A stretch of 64,000 nt of DNA from an uncultured Fodinibius sp. (GCA_913057775.1 CAJXOG010000001.1:372001-436000); one strand, 5' to 3'; numbered from the stretch's first letter, positions 1 through 10,297 are shown. Notes: a model not told the origin generated them from the sequence alone. A program made the numbers and translations.

Positions 1-398
1 GGGTTGTCCGAATAGCCGGGCGTGTAACCCCAAATTACCGCATTATCTAAGTTATAAAAGTGTCGAAATCCCTTTAACAGCGACTGCTCATAAAGCCTAG
101 CATTATACACCCGATGGATGCTCCGCTGCATATCGGAAGTACCACTGCTCTTAAAAACAAGCTCACTATTATCTTCCGAATGGGTCGTCACTAAAACATC
201 TTTAAATGCTTTAATCGGCAGTAGCGGAATAGCTGATATGTCATCCTGAACTTGTTTCAGGATCTCGGATTTTGTATTCAGCGCGACACAAAAACGATCA
301 TAGACCGAATTATTCTGCAGCTGATATTCAAAAACTTGTTTGACTTTTTCTCTGAAAGACAGACCCTCCGAAAAGATGATATCTGACCAATTTTTCAT
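1..398 (-). CDS. LuxE/PaaK-like acyl-protein synthetase, partial (C-terminus beyond left edge)
   Basis: Own translation of the minus strand from ATG at 398: MKNWSDIIFSEGLSFREKVKQVFEYQLQNNSVYDRFCVALNTKSEILKQVQDDISAIPLLPIKAFKDVLVTTHSEDNSELVFKSSGTSDMQRSIHRVYNARLYEQSLLKGFRHFYNLDNAVIWGYTPGYSDN. IPLLPIxxFK and SSGTS match the LuxE acyl-protein synthetase family. Absent from the ORF track because no stop lies in the window. Confidence 0.75.
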   Translation of the reverse strand, partial: MKNWSDIIFSEGLSFREKVKQVFEYQLQNNSVYDRFCVALNTKSEILKQVQDDISAIPLLPIKAFKDVLVTTHSEDNSELVFKSSGTSDMQRSIHRVYNARLYEQSLLKGFRHFYNLDNAVIWGYTPGYSDN

Positions 399-462
399 AA
401 CAATATTAGCTGAAGACGAATCACACAAAAGTTATTGGTATCCATAAATTCAAATTTGTGAT

Positions 463-1758
463 CTATTCTAACCCTACGCGTTTAAAAATGCGCTCCACAT
501 TTCGGGTGTGGTGATCTAAATCAAAAGCCTCTTCGATTTCTTCTTCGGTGAGACTTTCCTGTACTGTCTCGTCCGCTTCCACCAGATCGCGAAACATCGT
601 CTTCTCTTCCCACGCCTTCATTGCCAAAGGCTGCACGGTATCATAGGCCTTTTCGCGTGACATGCCGGTATCAATCAGCTTATGCAGCACGCGCTGTGAA
701 AAGGTTAATCCAAAAGTCTTGTAGATGTTATCGTGCATATTATCTTCAAAGATGGTCAACTTTTCCACCACACCTGAAAAGCGATTGAGCATATAATCCA
801 GTAAAATGGTAGAGTCCGGCAAAATAATACGCTCTACGGATGAATGCGAGATGTCGCGTTCGTGCCAGAGCGGAATATTCTCATAGGCCGACATCATATA
901 TCCGCGGAGCACACGTGAACAGCCCGAAATATTCTCCGAGCTTACCGGATTACGTTTATGCGGCATCGAGGATGAGCCCTTCTGCCCTTTTCGGAAAAAC
1001 TCTTCTGCCTCCCTTACTTCGCTGCGCTGTAAGTGACGTATTTCCACCGCCATCTTTTCCATCGTTGATCCGATCAATGCCAACGTTGAAATATAATCGG
1101 CATGACGATCGCGCTGCAAGGTTTGCGTAGAAATAGGCGCTGGTGAAAGACCTAACTCTTCACAAACAGAGTCTTCTACTTCGGGCGGAATATTGGCAAA
1201 GGTACCTACCGAACCACTCATTTTGCCAAATTCCACGTTCTTTGCTGCTTTCTCGAAACGCTCCAAGTTACGCTTCATCTCGGCATACCAAAGTGCGCAC
1301 TTGAGACCAAAGGTTGTAGGTTCCGCATGCACTCCGTGCGTGCGTCCCATCATTACGGTATATTTGTGCTTTTTGGCCTTTTCCGCCAACACATTAATGA
1401 TTTGCTGTATATCTTTTCGTAGGATTTCGTTAGCCTGTTTCAGGCGATAGCCGTTGGCTGTGTCCACGACATCAGTGGAAGTAAGTCCGTAGTGTACCCA
1501 CTTTTTCTCTTCCCCGAGCGATTCTGAGACCGACCGTGTAAACGCCACTACATCATGTCGGGTCTCCTTTTCGATCTCTTTAATCCGATCAACATCAAAT
1601 GACGCATTTTCGTAAAGCTTTTCGACATCTTCTTTGGGAATTTTACCCAATTTGCTCCAAGCATTACAAGCAGCCAACTCGACCTCTAACCAGGCTTGAA
1701 ATTGATTTTCCAACGACCATATATCGGCCATCTCCTTACGGGAATATCGCTCAATCAT
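463..1758 (-). CDS. purB: Adenylosuccinate lyase
   Basis: 431 aa; [14 protein letters not shown] signature, [16 protein letters not shown]-terminus, [10 protein letters not shown]. Confidence 0.97.
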   Translation of the reverse strand: MIERYSRKEMADIWSLENQFQAWLEVELAACNAWSKLGKIPKEDVEKLYENASFDVDRIKEIEKETRHDVVAFTRSVSESLGEEKKWVHYGLTSTDVVDTANGYRLKQANEILRKDIQQIINVLAEKAKKHKYTVMMGRTHGVHAEPTTFGLKCALWYAEMKRNLERFEKAAKNVEFGKMSGSVGTFANIPPEVEDSVCEELGLSPAPISTQTLQRDRHADYISTLALIGSTMEKMAVEIRHLQRSEVREAEEFFRKGQKGSSSMPHKRNPVSSENISGCSRVLRGYMMSAYENIPLWHERDISHSSVERIILPDSTILLDYMLNRFSGVVEKLTIFEDNMHDNIYKTFGLTFSQRVLHKLIDTGMSREKAYDTVQPLAMKAWEEKTMFRDLVEADETVQESLTEEEIEEAFDLDHHTRNVERIFKRVGLE

Positions 1759-1798
1759 TGCTAATAAATTTGGGCTGTAATTAAATAGAAAGTTCGCC

Positions 1799-1806
1799 CA
1801 AAGATA
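1799..1806 (-). promoter_or_regulatory. Bacteroidota-type -7 box TATCTTTG upstream of purB
   Basis: Exact TAnnTTTG on the minus strand about 40 nt upstream of the purB start. Confidence 0.45.
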
Positions 1807-1877
1807 TTGGATTTTTTAACAAAAGTAAGAAGTAATGAGTAATAATGATCAGCAATATTTCTTATTACTAACCAGGT

Positions 1878-3365
1878 TTATCGTCTCGGAATTTTAATCC
1901 AGCTGCCCTGTTCGATACTGGCATCAGAATCTACCTGATTGAGAATCGCTACATCCTCTGGCGTAATATCCATTGGTAAATTATTCGTGAATATCGACAG
2001 AGACTGGGACTGATCTATCCTTCGTGTTTGCAGGCGAACAGGCTCTCGGTTCAACTTATCCTGGTCGGTAAGTTCCGTAAACGAATAGCTGGTTTCTTCA
2101 AAAGAAGATTGATAGCCATCAAATTTCTGTGCAAGGCTGTAATTGGTAAATCGATAGATATTACCATGATACGCAACTGCATAAACTAAAAACTTGTAGT
2201 TCGTTCCATCCTCTGTAGTAGCTATAGCTGTAGCCTCATAACCATTTAAGTCATTTTGCTGTCTAGAACGTTGTGACTGTACCGTAAAACCATCCTGAGT
2301 TACGTAATTCTTAACCGACATTTCTGGGGAATCCGCTTCACTATCGATCTGCATAAGTGAGATAGCATCTTGATTTTCATTAACTGCTGCTACCAATGTA
2401 GGCTGATTAACAATTTCCCAGTTGTCGGGATAATTAAACTGAAATTTTAAATCCGGGTGATAAAAGTTTCCATCTTCGGTAAATCCTTCGCGCGGATTTT
2501 CACCATAAATCATCCCATTAATCACATTCATATACTGATCCGTATTTTCTACATTTTGTTCATATCCTTTTTGCTGCCATTGTTGTGCCAATTCCGGTAT
2601 GCGCTTGGCACGCTCCGAAGGATCGGGATGTGATGATTGCCAGCTTGGGATACTTTGTCCCGACTGTTCTGATATTCGTTCAAGCGCCGAAAAGAACCCA
2701 GCACCATCTTCAGCCTCATAGTTTTTCATGGCAGCATATTCTACTCCCAGCTGATCGGATTCACGTTCATCATCCCGCCCGTAACTCAAGAATAAAAATT
2801 GGGCGGCTTGACTGCCTAATTGAAGCACACTTTGGCCGGGTACTCCCAGCAACTCCTCACCAGCTACAGCTCCGCCAATCAGTGCAATCTGCCCCAACTG
2901 CTGTTCGAATGCACGTTGTGAAGCATGTCGTGCCGCCACGTGCGCAATTTCATGCCCCAGCACCACCGCAAGTTGAGCTTCATTTTTAAGATGAGCCAAC
3001 AATCCGCGAGTTACATAAATATAGCCCCCGGGCAATGCAAAAGCGTTAACTACCGGACTGTTGAGCACCCGAAAATAAAACTCCGTCTCCCGATACTTCG
3101 GATCTGTGTCTTCGCGACGCATGTGGCTCACCTCCAGCACTTTCTGACCAATACGCTCAACATATTGCTGCACCTCTTCATCATCGTAAACTCCATATTG
3201 CTGCTGAATCTGCTGATCCGCCTCTTTTCCAATCTCTAGCTCCTGCTGCCAACTATATCCATATGCCCTTTTTGAACCAGTAATCGGACTTTTTTGAACA
3301 GTACAAGAGCCTACGAAAAGTACCAGTAAAACAGCTGTGAAAAATAATCTCAGAGAAGACATCAT
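1878..3365 (-). CDS. M48 family Zn metalloprotease, lipoprotein
   Basis: 495 aa; lipobox FVGSC, HEIAHVAARHASQ zinc motif. Confidence 0.93.
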   Translation of the reverse strand: MMSSLRLFFTAVLLVLFVGSCTVQKSPITGSKRAYGYSWQQELEIGKEADQQIQQQYGVYDDEEVQQYVERIGQKVLEVSHMRREDTDPKYRETEFYFRVLNSPVVNAFALPGGYIYVTRGLLAHLKNEAQLAVVLGHEIAHVAARHASQRAFEQQLGQIALIGGAVAGEELLGVPGQSVLQLGSQAAQFLFLSYGRDDERESDQLGVEYAAMKNYEAEDGAGFFSALERISEQSGQSIPSWQSSHPDPSERAKRIPELAQQWQQKGYEQNVENTDQYMNVINGMIYGENPREGFTEDGNFYHPDLKFQFNYPDNWEIVNQPTLVAAVNENQDAISLMQIDSEADSPEMSVKNYVTQDGFTVQSQRSRQQNDLNGYEATAIATTEDGTNYKFLVYAVAYHGNIYRFTNYSLAQKFDGYQSSFEETSYSFTELTDQDKLNREPVRLQTRRIDQSQSLSIFTNNLPMDITPEDVAILNQVDSDASIEQGSWIKIPRR

Positions 3366-3439
3366 TGGTTTGATGAATTATATTTAGTGGTCAATATTTA
3401 TAAATGTACGTAATTCCTAAATGTTCCTACTATAAAAGT

Positions 3440-5341
3440 TTAAGCTTGCTCCATCTTTTTCTGCCAGTGCTGATAAATCATCATCATAGCGAGTGTATCA
3501 AGCTCACAATATTTTAGCAATGCATTTTGATAGGCCTCATGTCTTTCGGAATCTAATTTCTGTGCAATCATTTTACCATAGACTACCATAGCCTCAGTAC
3601 CACGACGGATTGGCGAATCTCCGGTTTCCGTTAAGATTGAATAGGGATTTCGGGCCCCACCGTTTCCGTCGGACTGCCACCAAACAATTTGATCAAAATT
3701 ACTGCTCGAATACGGTTTTGAGTAGATATTCTTTAAATAGGAACTGTGGCTCATCACCGATCGGAGTACATCCTTTATACTCAGTGAACTCTCCATCTCG
3801 CTGTTATAGTAAAAATTCTTTACCAAACGACTCAAATCCGCAATATAAGGTGGCTGCGAATGTGAAGAGTCGTGGCGATTTATGATCTTCTCTATCCAGT
3901 TAATAAGCTGATTTGCATCAGCAATTTCATTTTGTTCTTGTAGTAGCTCTGACCTGATTGTTTTTAATGCATTGCGTTCAAAGTTAGAATACTGAACAAT
4001 GGTACCGTCTTCGATATCCGGGATTTGTTTCAACTTGCGAACCAGCTCAAAGTTAGGGTACCCACTTTTCAAATCATCAATCCACTCATGATGCTTCCAC
4101 GTTCCATCTTGATACAATGTATGACATGAAAACTGGAAAACAACTAAATGATACGGACTGCGATTTTTACGAACCGGTACTGCATAGTTCCCGGCCTCAA
4201 AATCGAGGAAGTGCAACGGAAACTGCCATCGGTCAAGCTCCTCAAATAATAATGTTCTGATAATCTCCTCGGGCACCTCTTCATCCTTCTTCTTATGAAC
4301 CTGCAGTGCCTGACGCATCTCTTGGGAAATGCGTCCCTCCGATTTGATGACGTTTACCGAACTAAAAATAGTGTCAGCAGGAATATCTTTCTGATCATAA
4401 TTTCCGTTGGCAAGTCTCTGACTTGTTCCGGGACCAATTAAATCAAAGATATGATTCTCAGATGGATTTCCCTCCGACATCACCGGCGACCAGCATTCGT
4501 TAAATCCACTTATTTTTCCTTCGCTTATCCTATCTGTATCAATACGAAATTCACAATTTTTACACTTTAGGCCAACTTTGGAATCGGGTTTATCATCCCC
4601 GAAATACACCGTGGAAAAATAATTCAACGTCTTTTTTAAGGTGGATTTTGGGATATTGTGTTCAGCAAATCTTGGTCGGTTCACTAACTTCTCCACCTCC
4701 TCTGTTACATCCAATTTAGCCAACAACTCCTGATTGGAAGCATTAATATTTTCAGCTTTGTAATTGTTATCTAAAGGATGCAATAAAAAAGGTAGGTTAT
4801 CGGTATATGCACTGCTCGATTTTTCCGGCATCACCAGCGTAGCTTGAATATTCAGATCGGGATGACTTATCTGAATCAAATACACCTGGTAGGCAAAATC
4901 AAGTAGATACTTTTCCCATTTACTATAAATATAACCTTTTGCATCTGTAATTCTATGTTTGCGAGAATCGAAAGCCTTAGTCCGGATATAAAAAACCGTC
5001 AGCTGATTGCCGGATTTATGAATAATGGGTAATCGAGCCATCATCTGTTGATGCTCAAAAGTAGCATCAAAAAGTACAACCTCATCCTTCTGCAATAACT
5101 GGCAGGTTTTGTCAGCGGCTTTTTTTACCTGCTTGCTATCAACAAAAACTCCATTGGGATAAACGGATCGAGCCAAAGCGGTAAGCAACCGTTTATTGTA
5201 GATAGCATGCTCAATAAACGGACGAGACTGCTTATCTTGAGGATAATCTTGCCGGTAATAATAAAGCTTAACCGGACATTCCAAACCGGCACCAAAAAGA
5301 TGTCGGGTAAAATATTTCTCGCGATCTCTAAACCTTGCCAT
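3440..5341 (-). CDS. DUF2779-like protein: Cas4-like Cys-containing N-terminal region plus DEDD 3'-5' exonuclease-like C-terminal region
   Basis: 633 aa; ECPVKLYYY ... CKNCEF ... ECW cysteine pattern, then FLDFEAG, YSNFERNALK, DLSRLVKNFYYN, YCELDTLAMM. Confidence 0.75.
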   Translation of the reverse strand: MARFRDREKYFTRHLFGAGLECPVKLYYYRQDYPQDKQSRPFIEHAIYNKRLLTALARSVYPNGVFVDSKQVKKAADKTCQLLQKDEVVLFDATFEHQQMMARLPIIHKSGNQLTVFYIRTKAFDSRKHRITDAKGYIYSKWEKYLLDFAYQVYLIQISHPDLNIQATLVMPEKSSSAYTDNLPFLLHPLDNNYKAENINASNQELLAKLDVTEEVEKLVNRPRFAEHNIPKSTLKKTLNYFSTVYFGDDKPDSKVGLKCKNCEFRIDTDRISEGKISGFNECWSPVMSEGNPSENHIFDLIGPGTSQRLANGNYDQKDIPADTIFSSVNVIKSEGRISQEMRQALQVHKKKDEEVPEEIIRTLLFEELDRWQFPLHFLDFEAGNYAVPVRKNRSPYHLVVFQFSCHTLYQDGTWKHHEWIDDLKSGYPNFELVRKLKQIPDIEDGTIVQYSNFERNALKTIRSELLQEQNEIADANQLINWIEKIINRHDSSHSQPPYIADLSRLVKNFYYNSEMESSLSIKDVLRSVMSHSSYLKNIYSKPYSSSNFDQIVWWQSDGNGGARNPYSILTETGDSPIRRGTEAMVVYGKMIAQKLDSERHEAYQNALLKYCELDTLAMMMIYQHWQKKMEQA

Positions 5342-6380
5342 CCGAACTCACAATATTAACTTCTGGAACAAGAGCAATACCGAACTTTTCTTTTACCGAC
5401 TTTTTGATACGATCAGCTAAGTCCAGAATCTCTCTACCAGTAGCTCCTCCATGATTTACAATGACCAGCGCCTGTTGTTTATAGGTCCCGGTATTCCCCA
5501 CTACTTTTCCTTTCCATCCTGCCTCTTCAATCAGCCACCCGGCCGGTACCTTGGTTTTCTGATTTCCCATATCGTAGCCCGGCGCTTCGGGGTACTCCTT
5601 TTTGATGTGTTCATAATCATCATCTCTTACAATAGGATTCTTAAAGAAGCTACCGGCATTCCCAAGCAAATTGGGATTAGGCAACTTACTATTTCTGATA
5701 TCAATTACAATATCACTGATATCACGAATAGTTGGTTTATCAATATTTCGTTCTTCAAGTTCAGACTGGATGGCTCCGTAAGAAGTATTTAGTTCTGGAT
5801 TTTTCGACAGTTTCAAAACTACATTGGTAACTATAACAACCCCCTTCAGCTCTCCCTTAAAAATGCTGTCGCGATAGCCAAATTCACAGTGCTCCTTTTC
5901 ATATCGACGTGTTTCTCTGCCCTCAATATCTACGGCCTCCAGCCACTCGAAAACCTCTTCAAGCTCAACGCCATAGGCACCTATATTTTGAATGGGAGCT
6001 GCACCTACCGTGCCGGGAATAAGGGAAAGATTCTCAATGCCGCCCCATCCTTTATCAACACAGTAGCGGACCGTTTGATGCCAATTTTCACCAGCACCAA
6101 TTTTTAGCCAGACGTAGTCATCCGTTTCTTTAATTACTTCTTTTCCCTTTATCTGGATATGCAGTATTAATCCGTCAAAATCATCCCCAAAAAGAACATT
6201 ACTACCACCCCCCAGTACCATAATTTTGAGTTTCTCTGTTTTGGGATGCCGTAATATTTCTTTGAGTTGTGATTCCAATTCGACCGAGGCAAAATAACGC
6301 GCCTTCGCAGAAATATTCAGCGTATTATAGGGTTGTAAATCAACATCAGTTTTAACTAACGAATTAAAATCGGTGCCCAT
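5328..6380 (-). CDS. murB: UDP-N-acetylmuramate dehydrogenase
   Basis: 350 aa; LGGGSNVLF, NLSLIPGTVGAAPIQNIGAYG, NAGSFFKNP. Confidence 0.96.
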   Translation of the reverse strand: MGTDFNSLVKTDVDLQPYNTLNISAKARYFASVELESQLKEILRHPKTEKLKIMVLGGGSNVLFGDDFDGLILHIQIKGKEVIKETDDYVWLKIGAGENWHQTVRYCVDKGWGGIENLSLIPGTVGAAPIQNIGAYGVELEEVFEWLEAVDIEGRETRRYEKEHCEFGYRDSIFKGELKGVVIVTNVVLKLSKNPELNTSYGAIQSELEERNIDKPTIRDISDIVIDIRNSKLPNPNLLGNAGSFFKNPIVRDDDYEHIKKEYPEAPGYDMGNQKTKVPAGWLIEEAGWKGKVVGNTGTYKQQALVIVNHGGATGREILDLADRIKKSVKEKFGIALVPEVNIVSSDGKV

Positions 6381-6413
6381 TTATATGGTTATACTCTTTG
6401 CTTACAGATATTT

Positions 6414-7784
6414 TTATGATTTAGAACGACCCTGAACTTTCACACGTAGTTTTTTTACGCGATTATTTGTTACAGAGTGGATCGTAAGCTCCATATTATT
6501 ATAGTAAACTCGTTCGCCTACATTGGGAATGCGCTCTGTCAGATGATAAACGAGTCCACCGAGTGTTTCATACTCATCATCTTCAGCGGTGAGCTCAATA
6601 TTCAGGATATCCTCCATGTCATCGAGGTCAATCTTAGCATCAAAAATGTATACGCCACTTTTAAATTTCGTGTAGAGACTTTCTTCGACGTCATCATACT
6701 CATCAGATATTTCCCCGACGATCTCCTCAAGAATATCATCTAGCGTAATTAATCCCTCAGTACCGCCATATTCATCCACTACAATAGCAATGTGCGTTTT
6801 TTCCTGCTGAAAATCACGAAGTAGGTCATCCACTTTTTTAGTAGACGGAACAAAAAGAGCTTTACGCGCAATAGTACGCCAATTTATTGTTGTCCGTTCG
6901 ATATCAGAGTTTATATAAGGCAGCACATCTTTGGAATGAATAACGCCCAATATGTTGTCCAGGTCGTTCTCATATATCGGCATACGCGAAAGGCCTTTTT
7001 CTCTGATCAACTGCAAAACTTCATTCAGAGAGTTATCGGTAGAAATAGCAACGATATTAACGCGTGACGTCATTATCTCACGAACTGTAGTCGTGCCAAA
7101 TTCAATCACATTTTCAATAATCTCCCGCTCATCACTTCTAATAGATCCCTCCTGCTCACTCACCTCTGCCATCGTCATAATATCTTCGGAGGTCATCTTG
7201 CTGTCTGGTTTCGGTAATCTTTCTTCCAGACTAAGTGTACTATTGGCAATAAGACTCGAAAGCGGTGTGAGTAGCTTAAATAACACATAAATAAAAGAGC
7301 TTACCTGCCTCGCACTCTTTAAGGGATTATTTATGGCGATAACTTTGGGCGTAATTTCGCTGAGAATCAAAATCATAAACGTCAAGACAACCACTTCCAA
7401 GGTGTAGACCAAAACCTCTGAAAGTCCAAAATAGATCGCGATATTCCCGGCTACCACGGCAGCCAGTACTGATGCCACAATATTAGCAAACGTATTGCAA
7501 ATCAGAATTGTAGCCAGCAATCGCCGCGGATATGCCAACATCTTGGTGATTTGGCGATCTTTGGAACCCTCTGTATCCTGATCAGTTAACAAATCTTGTT
7601 GATTAATAACAGAGAAGAAGGCCACCTCAGCCCCCGAAAAAAGAGCGGAAAAAAGAAGCCCTAAAACAATTATTGCAATCTGTATTGCCAGCGCTACGGG
7701 ATCTAATGTAGAATCGATAAGAACAGATTCCCCTTGCTGGGAAATAAAATCGAAAATAAACAGTAAACTACTCGGGTCGTCCAA
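6414..7784 (-). CDS. gldE: GldE-like CNNM/CBS/CorC-domain membrane protein
   Basis: 456 aa; N-terminal TM domain, paired CBS (REIMTSRVNI), TEGLITLDDILEEIVGEI, C-terminal CorC domain. Adjacent to ssb, as in the known ssb-gldE order of Bacteroidota. Confidence 0.8.
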   Translation of the reverse strand: MDDPSSLLFIFDFISQQGESVLIDSTLDPVALAIQIAIIVLGLLFSALFSGAEVAFFSVINQQDLLTDQDTEGSKDRQITKMLAYPRRLLATILICNTFANIVASVLAAVVAGNIAIYFGLSEVLVYTLEVVVLTFMILILSEITPKVIAINNPLKSARQVSSFIYVLFKLLTPLSSLIANSTLSLEERLPKPDSKMTSEDIMTMAEVSEQEGSIRSDEREIIENVIEFGTTTVREIMTSRVNIVAISTDNSLNEVLQLIREKGLSRMPIYENDLDNILGVIHSKDVLPYINSDIERTTINWRTIARKALFVPSTKKVDDLLRDFQQEKTHIAIVVDEYGGTEGLITLDDILEEIVGEISDEYDDVEESLYTKFKSGVYIFDAKIDLDDMEDILNIELTAEDDEYETLGGLVYHLTERIPNVGERVYYNNMELTIHSVTNNRVKKLRVKVQGRSKS

Positions 7785-7848
7785 CTACCTATTTTTAATT
7801 TGGGTTATCTTAAAGCTATTGACTGTAGACATGCAGTGCAAGAAAAGT

Positions 7849-7879
7849 AAAAGCGGCAAGGAATTTCCCCGCCGCTTTT
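7849..7879 (-). terminator. Intrinsic terminator downstream of ssb
   Basis: AAAAGCGGC (7849-7857) / GCCGCTTTT (7871-7879), followed on the minus strand by ACTTTTCTT. Confidence 0.75.
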
Positions 7880-7909
7880 AAATGTATGCTAAATATAATT
7901 CGGATACCA

Positions 7910-8350
7910 TTAAAATGGTAAGTCGTCGTCAATATCGTCAAAATCTTCATTTAAATCGACATTGCTCGATACCGGTTGAGAGTTATCCGGTTTGGGGGGG
8001 ACATCGCCACCGCCTTCACCTTTACTGTCAAGCATCGTCATAGTCAACGCTTTTATCTCTGTAGAGTAACGCGTTTGACCTTCTTTGTCTTCCCACTTAC
8101 GTGTTTGAATGGGACCTTCAATATAAACCTGTGATCCCTTCTTTAGATATTCCTGGCAAATTTCGGCCAGCCGCCCCCAAGCCACCACTCGGTGCCATTC
8201 GGTGTTCTCCTTCCATTCGCCCTGTTTATCCTTATAACGTTCAGATGTTGCAACAGATAAGTTTGCCACGGCTGTATTGGACTGCGTATAACGTACATCA
8301 GGATCTTGTCCCAATCGGCCGATAATCATTGCTTTATTGAGTGAACTCAT
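7910..8350 (-). CDS. ssb: Single-stranded DNA-binding protein
   Basis: 146 aa; [35 protein letters not shown], acidic tail ending DDDLPF. Confidence 0.98.
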   Translation of the reverse strand: MSSLNKAMIIGRLGQDPDVRYTQSNTAVANLSVATSERYKDKQGEWKENTEWHRVVAWGRLAEICQEYLKKGSQVYIEGPIQTRKWEDKEGQTRYSTEIKALTMTMLDSKGEGGGDVPPKPDNSQPVSSNVDLNEDFDDIDDDLPF

Positions 8351-8439
8351 AATATTTCCTCGTTTGTTTTTATTGTTTCGTTCTAAAGGTAAGATATATT
8401 TTGGAGGAAATCCTTACAGAAAAAATCTTGGCAAAACCC

Positions 8440-8462
8440 TTACCTATTTAATAAATAGGTAA
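8440..8462. promoter_or_regulatory. Perfect 11-bp inverted repeat, candidate operator in the ssb / DUF2207 divergent region
   Basis: TTACCTATTTA-A-TAAATAGGTAA. Confidence 0.5.
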
Positions 8463-8545
8463 AAAATATTATCCTAATTAAAATTATTACCTTATCGTAA
8501 GGCTGTAAAATAAAGTAGTATATTCTTAAAGCATAACTTTCTGGC

Positions 8546-10297
8546 ATGTGGATTAGATCACTCATTATATCGATTTTAGTAATTGTAGGCAGTTTTCTTT
8601 CTACTTCGGCAAAGTCATACGAAATCCCTGATGTTCGAGTAGAAATAACCATTAAAAAAGATGGTACTGTTCACGTTACGGAACACCTGACTTACGTTTT
8701 TGATGGATCTTTTTCCTGGGCAGAATACCAAATCCCCCGACAAGGGTTTTCGGCTATTAGAAATATCCAGATTAAGGAAAATGAAAAACCTTATATCAAT
8801 GAAAATACGGAATCAACCGGTACATTTAGCGTAGCACATAATGACGAAGTAATTAAGATAACTTGGTACTATTCAGCGGAGGATGAAAAGCGAACGTTCA
8901 CTGTTTCATACGTTTTAGAAGGTGCATTAACTGTTGGTCCTCAATGGTCACAGTTTTTCTGGAATTATTTATCAGATGAAAGGGACAAATCCACCAATCA
9001 CCTCAATATTAGTATCCAGCTACCCGAATCAGTATCAGCCGACTCGCTTTTCGGTTGGACACGAGGTCCCAAAGGACAATTTAATCTCCAAGAATCAGCC
9101 GGAACGTTCACAATCAATGCCTCAAATATTAATGATGACGAATTTGCAAAAGTCAGAGCGGTATTTCCAACCAGAGTTCTAAATAGGTCGCAAATTTCTA
9201 CTACAGACGAAGAGTTCTCACTTGATCAGGCTCAGAAAGAGGAGCAGGACTACCAGGAAAAACGCAATCAAAAAATAGAACGACAGGAATATCTTTCTAA
9301 TCTTTGGACAACACTAAATTATATTATCATTCTACTTAGTGTTGGTATTTTTTACCTGCTCTACCAAAAATACGGTAAGCGACATTCTACCTCCCGTTTT
9401 TCATCCACAGAAACAATCATGATACCGGGTCAAATTCGTCCGGCGGCAATTGGGTGGCTTCTACAGGGTCGAACTATCACCAGCAACTTGCTTATGGCTA
9501 CGGTTCTTAATCTGGCTCGAGATGGATATTTTAATATACAAGAAGAACCGCCCAAGGATGGATTTTTAGCTGATGACAAACCTACGTTTTCTATCGAGCG
9601 AACAACAAAACAATTGAATGAGAAATTGCAGAAGTGGGAAAAACAAATCATCAACTTTGTTGAACAACGTCTTAAAGATGATCACCAGAAATTGCATGAA
9701 ATCTTTAAGGGGACTAATTCTGAAGTATCGTCATGGTTTACCAAGTGGAAGAACAACTTAAAAGAGTTTGCATTTGATCAAGGTTGGATTGACAAGCAAA
9801 GCTATACCGGCTGCTACTGGAATATTGCACTGCAATCATTACTTGTTATAGCAAGCATTCCGGCACTAATGTATGCAGGTCTGGTTGGATTAATAGCCCT
9901 CTTGATTAGCATGTTTGCATTGATTTTTTCTTTTCTGATCATTCGACGCACTCCCGAAGGAGAAGAAGTATATCACCAATGGAGCAAATACAAAGAGGGT
10001 CTTAAAAATGCCAAAGAACACAGCATCTCATCCGACAAACTCGATAAGCATTTTATCTATGGACTAGCTTTAGGCCTGGGCGAACAAGAGCTTGAAAACG
10101 TCATCGCTACAAATACTGATGTTGTACCTGTAATTGCCTGGATGACTTTCAGCTCAAATACCAGCTCGGTAGCAAGTGTTGCCAGCAGCTTTTCTACGCT
10201 CGGGGCAACGGGCGCTACATCTTTTCCAGGAACATCCGGTGGAACAGGAGCTTCTGCCAGTGCTGCAGGAGGCGGTGCTTCGGCAAGTGCAGGCTAA
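8546..10297 (+). CDS. DUF2207 domain membrane protein
   Basis: 583 aa; signal peptide, Y.IPDVRVEITIKKDGTVHVTEHLTYVFDG, C-terminal TMs and G/S/A-rich tail typical of DUF2207. Confidence 0.85.
   Translation: MWIRSLIISILVIVGSFLSTSAKSYEIPDVRVEITIKKDGTVHVTEHLTYVFDGSFSWAEYQIPRQGFSAIRNIQIKENEKPYINENTESTGTFSVAHNDEVIKITWYYSAEDEKRTFTVSYVLEGALTVGPQWSQFFWNYLSDERDKSTNHLNISIQLPESVSADSLFGWTRGPKGQFNLQESAGTFTINASNINDDEFAKVRAVFPTRVLNRSQISTTDEEFSLDQAQKEEQDYQEKRNQKIERQEYLSNLWTTLNYIIILLSVGIFYLLYQKYGKRHSTSRFSSTETIMIPGQIRPAAIGWLLQGRTITSNLLMATVLNLARDGYFNIQEEPPKDGFLADDKPTFSIERTTKQLNEKLQKWEKQIINFVEQRLKDDHQKLHEIFKGTNSEVSSWFTKWKNNLKEFAFDQGWIDKQSYTGCYWNIALQSLLVIASIPALMYAGLVGLIALLISMFALIFSFLIIRRTPEGEEVYHQWSKYKEGLKNAKEHSISSDKLDKHFIYGLALGLGEQELENVIATNTDVVPVIAWMTFSSNTSSVASVASSFSTLGATGATSFPGTSGGTGASASAAGGGASASAG

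Noticed and set aside
840-1450. Plus-strand ORFs antisense to purB (96 and 85 aa)
   Set aside because: Lie entirely within a highly conserved gene on the other strand with no recognisable domain; consistent with chance open frames. The same applies to the many antisense ORFs across dnaJ, pgk, guaB, sprA and others.
3440-5341. Cas4 / CRISPR association for the DUF2779-like protein
   Set aside because: No repeat-spacer array or cas genes in the window; the C-terminal exonuclease domain fits the stand-alone DUF2779 type rather than Cas4.
10097-10297. G/S/A-rich C-terminus of the DUF2207 protein as a low-complexity repeat of interest
   Set aside because: Glycine/serine-rich tails are common in DUF2207 proteins.
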